Numbered from the stretch's first letter, positions 23,312-35,144 are shown. The stretch: DNA of 64,000 bases from Aporrectodea caliginosa (GCA_020284085.1 JACEVL010000419.1:33501-97500), one strand, 5' to 3'. A program made the numbers and translations. The notes: a model not told the origin generated them from the letters alone.

Positions 23312-24446
23312 TCTCCGCTGCACGCCTTGTCATGACCACCCGGGCCTCATGAAATTCGACGCTGGATTACGAGCTGGCACCGAGAGCATTCTTAACATCG
23401 CTCTCTCTGACGATCAGTGGTTACTCACATCCATGCCTATCAGGATGGGCGGACTTGGAATAAGAAGAGCATCTTCGTTGGCACTTCCAGCTTTTTTAGC
23501 CTCAGCCGCAAGATCTCAACTCACCCAATCGCTCATCCTCACTCTCACTCAGGTGCCCGAAGACTCTATCGTGGAAGTAATGAGAACCCGATGGCAGCAG
23601 AGCATTGCAGAAACGACCGACTTCCCATCCACAGACGGCAATCAGTCTTCATGGGACACGCCGCTGCTCTCGGTGGCCATGCTGGAGATAACATCGCGCT
23701 CTCGGGATTCGTACGACCGGGCGAGGCTTAATGCTATACAGGCCCCACACGCCTCGGACTGGCTATTCGCCCTCCCTCTAGCTTCTCAAGGCTTAAGACT
23801 CAATGACGAAGATATGAGGGTAGCGGTGGGCTTGAGACTGGGGGCGGTCATCTGTGCCCCACACACATGTCCATGTGGTACAATGGTTTCAGCCAGAGGA
23901 TCGCACGGTTTGGCTTGCACGTTGGGTTTCGGCAGACAAGCCAGACACTCTTCCATCAATGAAATCGTGCTACGCAGCCTCATCAGGGCAGGTACCCCGT
24001 CGATCAGGGAACCGACTGGCCTCGCCCGATTGGATGGGAAAAGACCAGATGGCCAAACCCTGATTCCATGGAACAACGGGCGTTCCCTGATTTGGGATGT
24101 CACAATTGTAGACACTTTTGCGCCGTCGTACTTGGTCGAGACAGCTGTAGCAGCGGGAGGAGCGGCGGAAATAGCCGCGACTAGAAAGAAGAACAAATAC
24201 GAGGAGCTTCAAACAAGATACCTTTTTACTCCAATCGCGATAGAGACGATGGGACCTTTGGACCAGGAGGGCCTGGCTTTCATCAAGGAACTCGGCAGAC
24301 GGTTGACCAGAACAACGGAAGATCCACAAGAAACCTTCTTCCTTTTTCAAAAGATCTCTGTTACTGTCCAGCGATTCAACGCTGTCGCATGCCTTGCTAC
24401 AATGGGGCCCTAGAACTCTGATCTTAGAGGAACAATAACCGTTTTA
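23312..24446 (+). mobile_element. R4/Dong-like element copy 2, 5'-truncated
   Basis: It begins abruptly at the TAA/ATT junction within the block ILRCTPCHDHPGL and continues in frame (ORF from 23,349, 354 residues) to the natural C-terminus and 3' UTR. Compared with copy 1 it is very similar but carries scattered substitutions, for example MKFDAGL for SKFDEGL. The zinc knuckle and the KRPDG ... WDVTIVDT nuclease core are retained, while the whole RT domain is absent. It is a classic 5'-truncated target-primed insertion. Confidence 0.9.
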
Positions 24447-24466
24447 TAATAATAATAATAATGATG

Positions 24467-24543
<77 letters not shown>

Positions 24544-24565
24544 TATAATAATAATAATAATAAAG
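24447..24565. repeat. (TAA)n array
   Basis: TAA/AAT repeats with a GATGATAA interruption, separating copies 2 and 3. Confidence 0.9.
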
Positions 24566-24631
24566 TGCTTGGGTTCGATGAGGCCCTAGAACCTTTATTT
24601 TAATAACCATGATTTTAAGAACTCTGATTTT

Positions 24632-24633
<2 letters not shown>
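24566..24633 (+). mobile_element. R4/Dong-like element copy 3, 3' UTR only
   Basis: It contains only the last codons and 3' UTR of the copy-1 subfamily (TGGGTTCGATGAGGCCCTAG followed by ACTCTGATTTTGTAATAAT). It is nearly identical to copy 7 at 26,371. Confidence 0.85.
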
Positions 24634-24716
<83 letters not shown>

Positions 24717-24747
24717 TTCATAATAATAATAATAATAATAATAATAA
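24634..24747. repeat. (TAA)n array
   Basis: AAT repeats with two small interruptions between copies 3 and 4. Confidence 0.9.
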
Positions 24748-26143
<1,396 letters not shown>

Positions 26144-26168
26144 AAAATAATAATAATAATAATAATAA

Positions 26169-26284
26169 AAGACTGTCGTTGACAATTCAGCGCTTTAACG
26201 CTGTGGCCTTCACCGGTTCTTTTGTTGACCCTATGCCCGAGATGGAAGAGGGATAGCCCTTCCAGTTACACTAGTTTTTGATAT
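26169..26284 (+). mobile_element. R4/Dong-like element copy 6, last codons and 3' UTR
   Basis: Translation gives RLSLTIQRFNAVAFTGSF followed by an acidic end and stop, then a short 3' UTR ending in ATATAATAATAG. Both flanks are TAA repeats. Confidence 0.8.
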
Positions 26285-26296
26285 AATAATAGTAAT

Positions 26297-26354
<58 letters not shown>

Positions 26355-26370
26355 TAATAATAATAATAAA
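26285..26370. repeat. (TAA)n array
   Basis: AAT repeats with small interruptions between copies 6 and 7. Confidence 0.9.
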
Positions 26371-26437
26371 GTGCCTGGGTTCGATGAGGCCCTAGAACCT
26401 TTATTTTAATAACCATGATTTTAAGAACTCTGATTTT

Positions 26438-26440
<3 letters not shown>
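26371..26440 (+). mobile_element. R4/Dong-like element copy 7, 3' UTR only
   Basis: The segment and its entry junction (AATAAAGTGCCTGGGTTC) match copy 3 at one difference over about 70 bp. The two are probably related by duplication rather than by independent insertion. Confidence 0.85.

Positions 26441-26529
<89 letters not shown>
26441..26529. repeat. (TAA)n array, right end of the cluster
   Basis: Pure AAT repeats, after which the sequence becomes unique (GACGAACGACG). Confidence 0.9.
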
Positions 26530-26531
<2 letters not shown>

Positions 26532-26658
26532 CGAACGACGCTTTGTTCTCTGACCAACACCGTTGACGTCTTATGGTTTCAAAGGCCGCTGACGTTATTT
26601 GGAATGAATTTGTGCGTGCTGAGGACCGACCTAGGGATTTAGGGATTCTGTGTATTTT

Positions 26659-26740
26659 CAGTTTAACGACACTGTGTGATGACAAAGATCGTTAGCGTCG
26701 CCCTCCTCCTTCATGCAGGCTTGGGAGTGGCAGTGCCAGT
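26659..26740 (-). ncRNA. Twister-ribozyme-like motif T2 (closed P1)
   Basis: Minus strand: GCCACTCCCAAGCCTGCAT, then AGGAGGAGGG, a P1 hairpin CGACGC ... GTGTCG (six pairs including one G-T wobble), and L1-like TTAAACTG. The conserved CCCAAGCC and GGAGGG blocks are intact. P4 is weakened by two mismatches and the last G of GGAT is changed. The element opened at P3 or P5 is the natural reading. Confidence 0.55.
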
Positions 26741-26756
26741 GTACAAGCACTCGAGC

Positions 26757-28180
26757 AGTGGCGGAGTTTATCTGACTAGTATACTGAGGTAAAGTTCCAA
26801 CCACCGATTGATCGAAAATGGTGAATTTATTGAGACAGCATGAAACGATTTTCAGGTGTCTAGAGTCATCCGCTTTTAACGCCACCTATTCAGAAAGGGA
26901 GAAATTTCTTTAAGCATGAATTGCTGTAGAACTGCGTATTGCAATTTTATTGAATAACTTTTTTGAACTGGTCTAATTAAATAAAAGATCCTGCAATTTA
27001 GTCAAAGTTTAAACAGTTTAAACTTTCAGTTCCAGCATTTTTACCCAAAGACCTGCTGCTGGTCTTAGACTTTGGAACTCACTTCGAGGAAAAATTCGCC
27101 CTTCAAAGACTGTTGTGGCCTTCAGACCTCGACTAACAGTGCATCTTTGCGCAGACTAACAGACCATCCTTAAACAGAAACTGCAGACTACTTCACGTTT
27201 CTTCGTTTAATTTTGATTGCTTGAACTGCACATAATTTCTTTCAAAACGCTGTCAAACGCCTTTGATACCTTAAGATGTCGGTAAACTCTGACAATCTAT
27301 TAACAATCGTAAGTTTCCTTTACCATGAATTCCAAAACCCAATACTATATTAAAGCAAAATGTTATCGGCCGTGACAACCATAATTATGAGGTCGCCTGT
27401 CCGTTGATTAATAGGAGGTCAACTTAGACACCTTTATAACATTTCTAGTCGAGCCTATATATATATAAAAAAATATAGTTTTAAACAATCTCTCTTTGCA
27501 TGGCGTCGATTATCATTAATTTTAATCATAACGAATCAAAACAAATCTGCGACCGATAATAAATCATCATAAATTCACAAAAATCATAAATTCATCTTAT
27601 GAATTAATATAAAACATTTTTCATAAGAACACTCGTAAATTTTGTAAATTTTTACAATGAGATCTGGGAGGAAGGGAAATTGCCTAATCATTAGAATCAT
27701 GACAACATTCTTTCTATCCGTGTTAAATATGCCTCAATCTCAGAGTCTCATCGAACTATCTCTGACAAGTAGGCCCTACTCTTTGCAAACCAATGGTGAT
27801 TATCCGCCTTCGATGAGCTTTTTAAAAAGAAAAACAATCTGTGAGAACTGTTCGTAATTATTTCTGTCTACGTCGATGGTCCTTGATCCCATAAGACGTC
27901 GATAAACCTTTGGAAGATTAATTTTGAAAAGGTGCCCCTAAAATATAAGAAAGTTATTAAGGTAGACTTTCAACGGCTCTAATATCGTTAAACGAATGAA
28001 ACTGAGTGGCTAGGTAACCCCACCATTATCGTTTTCGGATGGTGCCAGTCCCAAGCCTGGATAAGAGAGGAGGGCGAGGCTAATCATCTTCGTGAAGTGG
28101 AAACTACCTTGAATGTGTTCTGTCACAGCCTTCATATAAATTAATATAAAGGCTAAAGCTAAATCGCCGGTAATAATAAA
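26757..28180 (+). repeat. Dispersed long repeat, copy A
   Basis: This roughly 1.4-kb segment is collinear with 41,715-45,175 (copy B) once later insertions in B are removed. Shared blocks include AAAGACCTGCTGCTGGTC, GTTGATTAATAGGAGG and ATGCCTCAATCTCAGAGTCT. It has no protein-coding potential. It carries the TTAGACACCTTTATAAC motif at 27,425 and ends around the twister-like motif T3. The family is unknown; a non-autonomous transposon is likely. Confidence 0.7.
28011..28096 (+). ncRNA. Twister-ribozyme-like motif T3 (best core match)
   Basis: TAAC at 28,015-28,018, a closed hairpin CACCAT (28,021-28,026) / ATGGTG (28,039-28,044), P4 CCAG (28,045-28,048) / CTGG (28,057-28,060) around TCCCAAGC, then GGATAAGAGA and GGAGGG (28,069-28,074). 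Order, spacing and conserved bases match twister ribozymes such as the rice Os-1-4 RNA. Relative to that RNA, P4 shows a compensatory change (CCGG/CCGG to CCAG/CTGG). P1 is not convincingly paired in this copy, so activity is uncertain. Confidence 0.65.
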
Positions 28181-28281
28181 CTGATGGTTTATCAGTTCTG
28201 AATGGAGTTAATTAAGATACATCTCTTCCAACTGTCCTAAATTTTGATCCCTCGATCCGCGTTAAATTCGACAGAAATTAT

Positions 28282-28545
28282 TTGTGTGTCCACAGTTTAA
28301 CGGCAGCTTATGACAACATAGGCCGTTGCCGCCGACAAAGATTAGTTTTTGGCATAATACAGCTCTTTATATTTGCAGCACAACTCACCATTTATATGGC
28401 ACAATGCAGCCGTAATCATCACTAATTCTAGGGTATTTTAGCATACATATAATACAGAACGGATGGATGGATCCAGAGTTTAACGCAGCTTATGACAACA
28501 TAAGCCGTTTCCGCCGACAAAAGATTATTTTTGGCATATTACCCT
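28282..28545 (+). repeat. Two copies of a short structured repeat (GTTTAACGGCAGC family)
   Basis: The block AGCTTATGACAACATA with flanking AACGGC ... GCCGTTGCCGCCGACAAAG occurs at about 28,291-28,355 and 28,478-28,540, and again at 39,187-39,250. The conserved part can pair as ACGGC/GCCGT. The L1-like TTTAACGGC resembles twister 5' ends, but no GGAGGG block follows. Identity is unknown. Confidence 0.5.
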
Positions 28546-28740
28546 TAATCACCTTCGCTATGACACAGCGTCATTAAACAGAAACTACCAAACGTCGACG
28601 TCTACTGCCTTGAAAGACAACAGATGTCGCTAGACCGTCGATAATGCCAGATTTTATTTCGACACCTTTAAAACCATTTCAACCGACGCTATAATAATCT
28701 TCCAATTCATCACAAACACAAGATATGTTCATTAAAAACA

Positions 28741-28823
28741 CAAGTTAACTCCACCACTGCTCGTTCTCTGGCAGTGCCAGTCCGAAGCCCGGATGCAAGA
28801 GGAGGGTTACGGTCACTGGCGTA
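28741..28823 (+). ncRNA. Twister-ribozyme-like motif T4
   Basis: TTAAC at 28,745-28,749, hairpin CACTGC (28,755-28,760) / GCAGTG (28,771-28,776), then CCAGTCCGAAGCCCGGAT and GGAGGG at 28,801-28,806. The stem has a different sequence from T3 (CACCAT/ATGGTG) yet still pairs, which is covariation. One core base differs (CCGAAG for CCCAAG) and P4 has one mismatch. No good P1 is seen. Confidence 0.55.
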
Positions 28824-28920
28824 AACTTGTCCAAAATATTGGTGGGGCATGCATGGGGTCCGGACAATCAGAACGCGAAAACTGATCGCATCATGAGCGC
28901 TTCCGGTATTACATAAATGT

Positions 28921-28953
28921 ATTATTATTATTATTTTTATTGTAGACAATAAA

Positions 28954-29012
<59 letters not shown>

Positions 29013-29034
29013 GTCTATTATTATTATTATTAAA
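28921..29034. repeat. (ATT)n microsatellite
   Basis: ATT units with two interruptions. No retrotransposon of the TAA-targeting family is visible here, so it is an unoccupied array of the same class. Confidence 0.9.
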
Positions 29035-29239
29035 TTTGTAACGTGCGCAAGGTCACACCGAAATGTGAATCTACGACGCTGATCAGTGATCGTCAACCGC
29101 TAGGAGAAGATGCAGTTATAGTATCCAAGTGTTTGAAATCGAAGGGGAAATGGTGAGTTGTGAGCCGCTTTTTGAAGGAAGGAAGTGAATTTGAACTACG
29201 AAGAGAACGCAGTCGTTGGCGCGAACCGAACAGAATTGC

Positions 29240-29660
29240 CTCAGATTTGTCTGGGTTTATGGTCAAACCATTGAAACAGAGCCATGCAAATGTTTCTGTT
29301 TACCAGGCTGATCGGTGTGTGACAGAGCAAGATGGAGCTGAGTATCATCCGGGTACGGTTGTAATTGGACACCAAAGTGATTAGCCGAGGACAGACCTCG
29401 AGATCTGTGGCATTCCAGCAATGTAAACAGTGGGCTAAGATCGAGCGGTTGCGATGCCCACCTGCTGATACGGTCATCTACGTAAGAAGCTAACCAGTTT
29501 ACGGCAGTCCCAGGGGACACAGAACCTTTTGGTGAGTCTTGAAAGGAGTAGCTGGTCGTTTATGGTGTCGAAGGCTGCACTGAGGTCAAGGCATAATGAG
29601 AGGCAGGAATTTCCATTGTCAATAGACGAGAAGATGTTATGCAGCGTAGAGACGAGAACA
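29240..29660 (-). pseudogene. LINE reverse transcriptase fragment, heavily decayed
   Basis: On the minus strand, a motif A remnant (the sequence near 29,590-29,560 reads as LSAAFDTI) precedes a motif C remnant YPDDTQLHLALSH near 29,350-29,310, where the usual YADD is changed. Frameshifts are frequent. It matches the L2/CR1 group by motif spacing. Confidence 0.6.
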
Positions 29661-29860
29661 AGAACAGTTTCAGTATGAAATGGTTGCTTTTTGCTTACAT
29701 GTAAATTTGTTTCATATTGAAGTTTTGAAGACTTGAAAACATTGAAGACATAAATAAATCTTGGTCTTCATAATATGGAATTTCTTATAGTATTTAAGTT
29801 CTTTGTCTCTGTTTCTGACGAAGTTTTTAATATTTTAAGAAATTCTCCTCTGGATTTATT

Positions 29861-29906
29861 GGTGGGGCAATGCCCCACCATCTCAATTATTGGGGGGCAC
29901 GTGCCC
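29861..29906. repeat. Two adjacent perfect palindromes
   Basis: GGTGGGGCAATGCCCCACC at 29,861-29,879 and GGGGCACGTGCCCC at 29,893-29,906 lie 13 bases apart in otherwise ordinary DNA. They may be the terminal structure of a small transposon. Confidence 0.6.
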
Positions 29907-30059
29907 CGGCTGCCCCGGCAGAGTCTACGCCTATGGTTACGGTAATTATATTTGTTATCACGCAGTGTCGTCAAACTTAAACTATTACTACTACAAACAC
30001 AAGTTCTTGAAAATATACGATGTCGGTCTGAAACCGTTTAATACACACGCTCGAGCGCG

Positions 30060-30121
30060 CAAGCTCATACGCACACGCACACGCACGCGCACACACACAC
30101 GCACACACACACACACACGCT
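30060..30121. repeat. (AC)n microsatellite
   Basis: CA/CG dinucleotide tract of about 60 bp. Confidence 0.9.
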
Positions 30122-30611
30122 ATGAGAAATACTCCCACCACTACTCACATACCAGTGGAAAGCCACCCAGGTAGATGCTATTCCATTTATGCAGCGCCTA
30201 TAGAACTGACAGAGACGAGCGGAGGAGATGCTTTTCCCGATGTGCAGACCTGAAAGGGAAGAACTAATTATACTAAGCAAAATATGGACAGCTCATGCTA
30301 GGCGTCAATGCCAAATTATCTGGCGCCTGGATGTGCGAACACCGCCAGAGAAAGGCTTCACCCATTTAGGCCAGCTGTAGACCATGTGCTGGGCTTCCTT
30401 TACAGATCGGACGAAGCCCTTCAATAGAATTGTCGACCTATTGTTGCGCCACTGGATAAGGACTAATAACTCCTCCACTTCCATTTAAAATTCAGTCGGC
30501 CGTCAACATCAGCTAGCATATGAAATTGCTTTGACTTACACATTAAAGTAATCAACAATTTATTGCCCATATCGCACAACTCGGACGCTGTCTCAGCCGC
30601 GTAAAATAGTT

Positions 30612-30750
30612 CTCCATAAAGCCACCCAAAATAATTCACCCGGAAAACCATCCAAAATAATTACCCTGTAAAGCCACCCAAAATAATTCACCGTAAAGTC
30701 ATCCAAAATAATTCACCCATAAAGCCACTCAAAAATTTACCAAAAACTCA
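30612..30750. repeat. Minisatellite of about 28 bp, five imperfect copies
   Basis: The unit contains AAGCCACCCAAAATAATTCA and repeats with substitutions and small gaps from about 30,616 to 30,745. No coding sense. Confidence 0.8.
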
Positions 30751-31019
30751 CAAAAATAATTCACCCAACGAACAACCCATCAAAATTTCCAAACTCAAGG
30801 CCTGTCTAAACATCAGGTCGTTTCCCTTACGGTGAGTACCAAATTGTTTGCACTTCTTCTGCATTCACAGCGAGTAAATATGATCATTGCTGTAGAAATC
30901 TCTTCTAAGTAAGTAAGTAAGTAACGAACAATTGCAAGCGTATCATGAAATTGTCCTTATTTTGAAACCCCAGTCTGCAGAATATTATTGACAGCAGATG
31001 CAGATAAAACTGGTGTTTT

Positions 31020-31676
31020 GACGTCTTGCGGGAAACAACATAAAGATCTAAGAGTGACAATAGGGGAGAGACACTGGAACAGGTTACAAAGTTTGTATAT
31101 CTGGGAGGCATGATGACGGAGGATGGACGATGCGAAGAGGACATCAAACGAAGAATCGGGCTGGCTTGTGCGGCCTTTGGAGGACTCAACAAAATGTGGA
31201 AAGCGAAAAGCCTCTCAATCAGGACCAAGATGAAACTCTACTATACCCTGGTGGAACCAGTATTACTATACGGATCGGAGTGCTGGTGCCTGAGGAAAGA
31301 GGATGAGAGAAGACTATTGGTGGCAGAAATGGGGTGGTTGAGGAGAATCATGGGTAGAAGCAGGAGAGACAAAATAAGGAATGATCAAACAAGAAAAGAC
31401 CTCGGAGCGGAGGAGACGGTGATAGAGAGAATTGGGAGACGAAGACTTGGATGGTACGGACACGTGAGACGGATGGCGGGAGAGAGACTGCCCAATGCGG
31501 CGCTACACGGTCACGTGGAGGGAGAGAGGAGCAGGGGAAGGCAACGGAAGACCTGGATGGACAACATCCAAGAAGACCTACAGAAGAGGGGTACAGACAT
31601 AACACAGATCGGCAGCATAGTACGGAATAGAGAACACTGGAGAGGCTTCATAAGGGCCTCATCGTCGGGAAACTGA
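31020..31676 (+). pseudogene. C-terminal part of a LINE-encoded reverse transcriptase
   Basis: A 188-codon frame (31,110-31,676) preceded in another frame by about 25 related residues (EQVTKFVYLGGMM). Recognisable blocks are LNKMWKAKSLSIRTKMKLYY, LLYGSECWCLRKEDERRLL, RRLGWYGHVRRMAGERLPNA and GRQRKTWMDNI, the thumb-to-C-terminal region of 'endonuclease-reverse transcriptase' LINE proteins. It ends at a natural stop with a short purine-rich tail. The catalytic fingers and palm are missing, so it is 5'-truncated. Clade is uncertain (RTE-like suspected). Confidence 0.85.
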
Positions 31677-31699
31677 TGGAAGAGAAATAAGAAGAAGAG

Positions 31700-32880
31700 A
31701 CTGCCACACTACCGCCACTCTGCGTCTCGTAAACTTTGAAACACTGCCATTAGTTTTCGACACCAGACGTTCGCTGAGTTTTTGGACTTATCTGAAGTCT
31801 GTGCGTCGTTCTTTGCTAACTACATGTTGAATGTTGGTCGAAGTATACTCCCACCATCAAACGTAATTTTATCAACCAAATCCGTGTCTGTCACATTGAG
31901 AAATGCTGTGAGCCGACTACGCAACCCTTGTTTCTTCTTTAGCAGTACATGGGAGGTTGGATTAACCTATTGTCCTGTCCAGCTTTGTGAAATATCTTAG
32001 TTGTTTCGGACTTCTTCAGTCTTGTTTGCGTAGAGTTTCGTAACTTTTCTTTCCCTTCCCTTCAAGTTTGCCTTATCATTATTATTTTGTGACTGCAAAT
32101 TCCCAAGAAAATTCGCGAATTTATAGCGAGAGTGCAAAGGCTTAAGTTGGGTGTCTAACTTCAATTAGGTTCGGTTTCTAAATTTAGCTGCCTATTTTCC
32201 TTTTACTCCACCGCTGAGAAGGGGCATACTTTCCTGTAACCTCCATTGCTTTGGTACTGTATATCGTATAATTAAAATTCCTGATACAGCAGCAGAGAAA
32301 CGATGCCTAATTTAAACCTATAACCGTTGATAACGTAAGTTTGCGTGACGCTGTTTTACTTAAGAAACGCCCAGACGCAAAGTTCTTTTTTAATTTAAAA
32401 TGAAGAAATTTAACGGTAATCAATCGGACTAACATATTTTCTGACGACGAAGTCATAATAAAACACCTTTTCAATTATATTATATGTCTAACAAAAGCTT
32501 TGAAACAATCTGGACTTCTTGTTAACGACTTTAGAGCCTAAACATGAAAAAAAGTGACGGACTTGCGTGACCGATTTAGACACCTTTTAAACGTATTCAC
32601 CTAAAACAATAATAATAAGGAAATGCGGTTAAACGCTAGTTACAGCTCCGCAAAAGTAGTAAACGTTATGTATTAGAAAAATGGCAAATGGAATATAGTA
32701 ATAACAGTGGAGGTCATTTCTATAAATCAATTTGTCCAATAATAATATTAATGTAAGTACAGATATCAAATATGTAGAACCCTATAGAGATACTGAAGTC
32801 CAAATATCTCGATAACGTTTGGTAGTGACGCAGGTGCTAAAGGATTTTGTTACAATTATTATAATTAGATTTAGTCTTAT
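31700..32880. other. Non-coding stretch, no gene recognised
   Basis: No domain or exon signature was found on either strand. Near 31,785-31,830 there is a short relative of the repeat flanking the 35.2-kb and 36.8-kb duplications (CGTCGTTCTTTGCTAACTAC). Confidence 0.35.
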
Positions 32881-32883
32881 TAT

Positions 32884-32936
32884 TAGTAGTAATAATAATA
32901 GTTTGTTGTTGTAGTTGTAGTAGTGGTAGTAGTAGT

Positions 32937-32967
<31 letters not shown>

Positions 32968-33010
32968 GTAGTAGTAGTAGCAGTAGTAGTAGTAGTAATA
33001 CTAATAGAAG
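32884..33010. repeat. Compound trinucleotide (GTA/GCA)n microsatellite
   Basis: Mixed TAG, GTA and CAG units, about 125 bp. Confidence 0.85.
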
Positions 33011-33276
33011 TAGCAGTATAGTAGCAGTACCAGAAACAGTTGTAATAATACTGGTAGCGGTATTACAAGAACTGGTATTTGTAGTAGTATCACGCGCTAA
33101 TTTCAAATTCATTGTATTTAATGTGTGACAAAACTGCTTTCTGATACCTTTCATTCGTCTTCAGAAGACGCCATTAATAGGTAAATCGCGTCAGTGTGTG
33201 GTAAATGACTGGCAATTGTTTTCAACTCGCTCGAAGAGTTATGTTGTTGTCTCTGGAAATGGTCTTTGATGCCATA

Positions 33277-33360
33277 AATGTCGTTAAACTGCTAACTCTT
33301 CCACCTCGATATTCCGGTGGTGCCCTCCCAAGCCTGGAGAAGGGGGAGGGCGACGACATT
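33277..33360 (+). ncRNA. Twister-ribozyme-like motif T5 (type P1, 8-bp P1)
   Basis: P1 is AATGTCGT (33,277-33,284) paired with ACGACATT (33,353-33,360), eight perfect pairs. L1 follows as TAAACTGC, compare UAACACUGCC in rice twister. A closed hairpin CCACC (33,301-33,305) / GGTGG (33,316-33,320) precedes TGCCCTCCCAAGCCTGG and GGAGGG at 33,345-33,350. Two bases (CG) separate GGAGGG from P1. This is the most complete P1-type fold in the window. GGAG replaces GGAT after P4, which may lower activity. Confidence 0.65.
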
Positions 33361-33537
33361 CAACTTTGTTATGACACAGTGTCTGAGTTTAAAAGATGTC
33401 TAAAGCGCTGTTAGATTCAGAGAAAAAGGAACCCTGATATTCTGTAAGTCAGTCGCCAATTGATGACGTAAACGATGACGTAGAAGACGACGTAGATGAT
33501 GATGATGACGCAGGCGATTGGGTTGATTCGGTCAGCA

Positions 33538-33543
33538 TGTGTA

Positions 33544-33608
<65 letters not shown>

Positions 33609-33653
33609 GTATGTGTGTATGTGTATGTGTGTATGTGTATGTGTATGTGTGTG
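33538..33653. repeat. (TG)n microsatellite upstream of an exon
   Basis: GT/GTAT repeats run up to seven bases before the AG of the presumed splice acceptor at 33,659-33,660, so they make up its upstream tract. Confidence 0.9.
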
Positions 33654-33660
33654 GTTGTAG

Positions 33661-33804
33661 GATCGATGTCTGCCTTGTTCCATCCGTCTCAGAGCGTCGC
33701 TGTTCATGCCAATAGCGTCGATCGGATCCTTTGCTTCGGAGACCAGGTCGCTCCAGAGAACCACAGCAGATCATCCTCAAAGAAATCCAGCAACAGCCTC
33801 CTAG
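33661..33804 (+). CDS. Probable diacylglycerol kinase exon (Ser-rich linker)
   Basis: An open stretch of 144 bp lies between an acceptor (GTTGTAG, 33,654-33,660) and a donor (AG|GTATGG, GT at 33,805). In the frame compatible with the next exon it encodes a linker that includes LFHPSQSV and SRSSSKKSSNSLL. It ends in phase 1, which joins exactly to the following exon (37,418) to give a Val codon. No domain is visible. In vertebrate DGK-alpha/beta/gamma a variable Ser/Pro-rich linker precedes the conserved DIVCYLSLLE block, so the position fits. The assignment rests on phase and order, not on direct similarity. The donor lies at the first unit of a minisatellite built from copies of it. Confidence 0.5.
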   Translation, partial: DRCLPCSIRLRASLFMPIASIGSFASETRSLQRTTADHPQRNPATAS

Positions 33805-34598
33805 GTATGGTTACAGCCTCCTAGGTATGGTAACAGCCTCCTAGGTATGGTAACAGCCTCCTAGGTATGGTAACAGCCTCCTAGGTATGGTAACAGCCTC
33901 CTAGGTATGGTAACAGCCTCCTAGGTATGGTAACAGCCTCCTAGGTATGGTAACAGCCTCCTAGGTATGGTAACAGCCTCCTAGGTATTGTAACAGCCTC
34001 CTAGGTATGGTAACAGTCTCCTAGGTATGGTAACAGTCTCCTAGGTATGGTAACAGCCTCCTAGGTATGGTAACAGCCTCCTAGGTATGGTAACAGCCTC
34101 CTAGGTATGGTAACAGTCTCCTAGGTATGGTAACAGCCTCCTAGGTATGGTAACAGCCTCCTAGGTATGGTAACAGCCTCCTAGGTATGGTAACAGCCTC
34201 CTAGGTATGGTAACAGCCTCCTAGGTATGGTAACAGCCTCCTAGGTATGGTAACAGCCTCCTAGGTATGGTAAAGCCTCCTAGGTATGGTAACAGCCTCC
34301 TAGGTATGGTAACAGCCTCCTAGGTATGGTAACAGCCTCCTAGGTATGGTAACAGCCTCCTAGGTATGGTAACAGCCTCCTAGGTATGGTAACAGCCTCC
34401 TAGGTATGGTAACAGCCTCCTAGGTATGGTAACAGCCTCCTAGGTATGGTAACAGCCTCCTAGGTATGGTAACAGCCTCCTAGGTATGGTAACAGCCTCC
34501 TAGGTATGGTAACAGCCTCCTAGGTATGGTAACAGTCTCCTAGGTATGGTAACAGTCTCCTAGGTATGGTAACAGCCTCCTATAGGTATGGTAACAGC
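33794..34598 (+). repeat. 20-bp minisatellite, about 40 copies, unit contains a splice donor
   Basis: The unit is GGTAACAGCCTCCTAGGTAT. Differences are limited to C-to-T in GCCTCC/GTCTCC, one G-to-T, one 19-bp unit near 34,271 and a 2-bp insertion in the last unit. The first unit overlaps the end of the exon at 33,661-33,804, so every unit repeats CTCCTAG|GTATGG, a good 5' splice site. Each unit also carries the palindrome CCTAGG. Confidence 0.95.
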
Positions 34599-34828
34599 AG
34601 GAGTCTACAGTAGGTAATTCATCAGATTTACTTTAATTGTCTTAATTGCCTTACTACGCATGACCTGATGTGATCTTACTTATCTAACCAAATTTACCCT
34701 ATCATATACATACTTACTTACATCCTATCGTACCATGTCCATTACCCAACCCTAACCAACCCTACCCTACCATACCATAACCTTGTCTACCCTGCAGTGA
34801 TTGATTGAATTATTGATTGATCGATCGG

Positions 34829-34868
34829 TTGAGTCAGTCAGTCAGTCAGTCAGTCAGTCAGTCAGTCA

Positions 34869-34901
<33 letters not shown>

Positions 34902-35096
34902 CCAGCCAGTCAGTCAGTCAGTCAGTCAGTCATTCAGTCAGTCAGTCAGTCAGTCAGTCAGTCAGTCATTCAGTCAGTCAGTCAGTCAGTCATTCAGTCA
35001 GTCAGTTCAGTCAGTCATTCAGTCAGTCAGTCAGCCAGCCAGCCAGCCAGCCAGTCAGTCAGTCAGTCAGTTAGTCAGTCAGCCAGCCAGTCAGTC
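34829..35096 (+). repeat. (GTCA)n tetranucleotide array 1
   Basis: About 270 bp of GTCA with occasional GCCA and TTCA units. The long Ser-Gln-Ser-Val reading frames through it are artefacts of the repeat. Confidence 0.95.
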
Positions 35097-35144
35097 ATTG
35101 AGCGAATGAACGAACGAATGAATGTTAAGATGCGTAATATAAAA

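Noticed and set aside
31782..32000. Possible host exon
   Set aside because: Part of it matches the dispersed repeat found at 35.2 and 36.8 kb, and no domain is recognisable.
33794..34598. CRISPR-like array
   Set aside because: Direct repeats abut with no spacers and the DNA is eukaryotic; it is a minisatellite.
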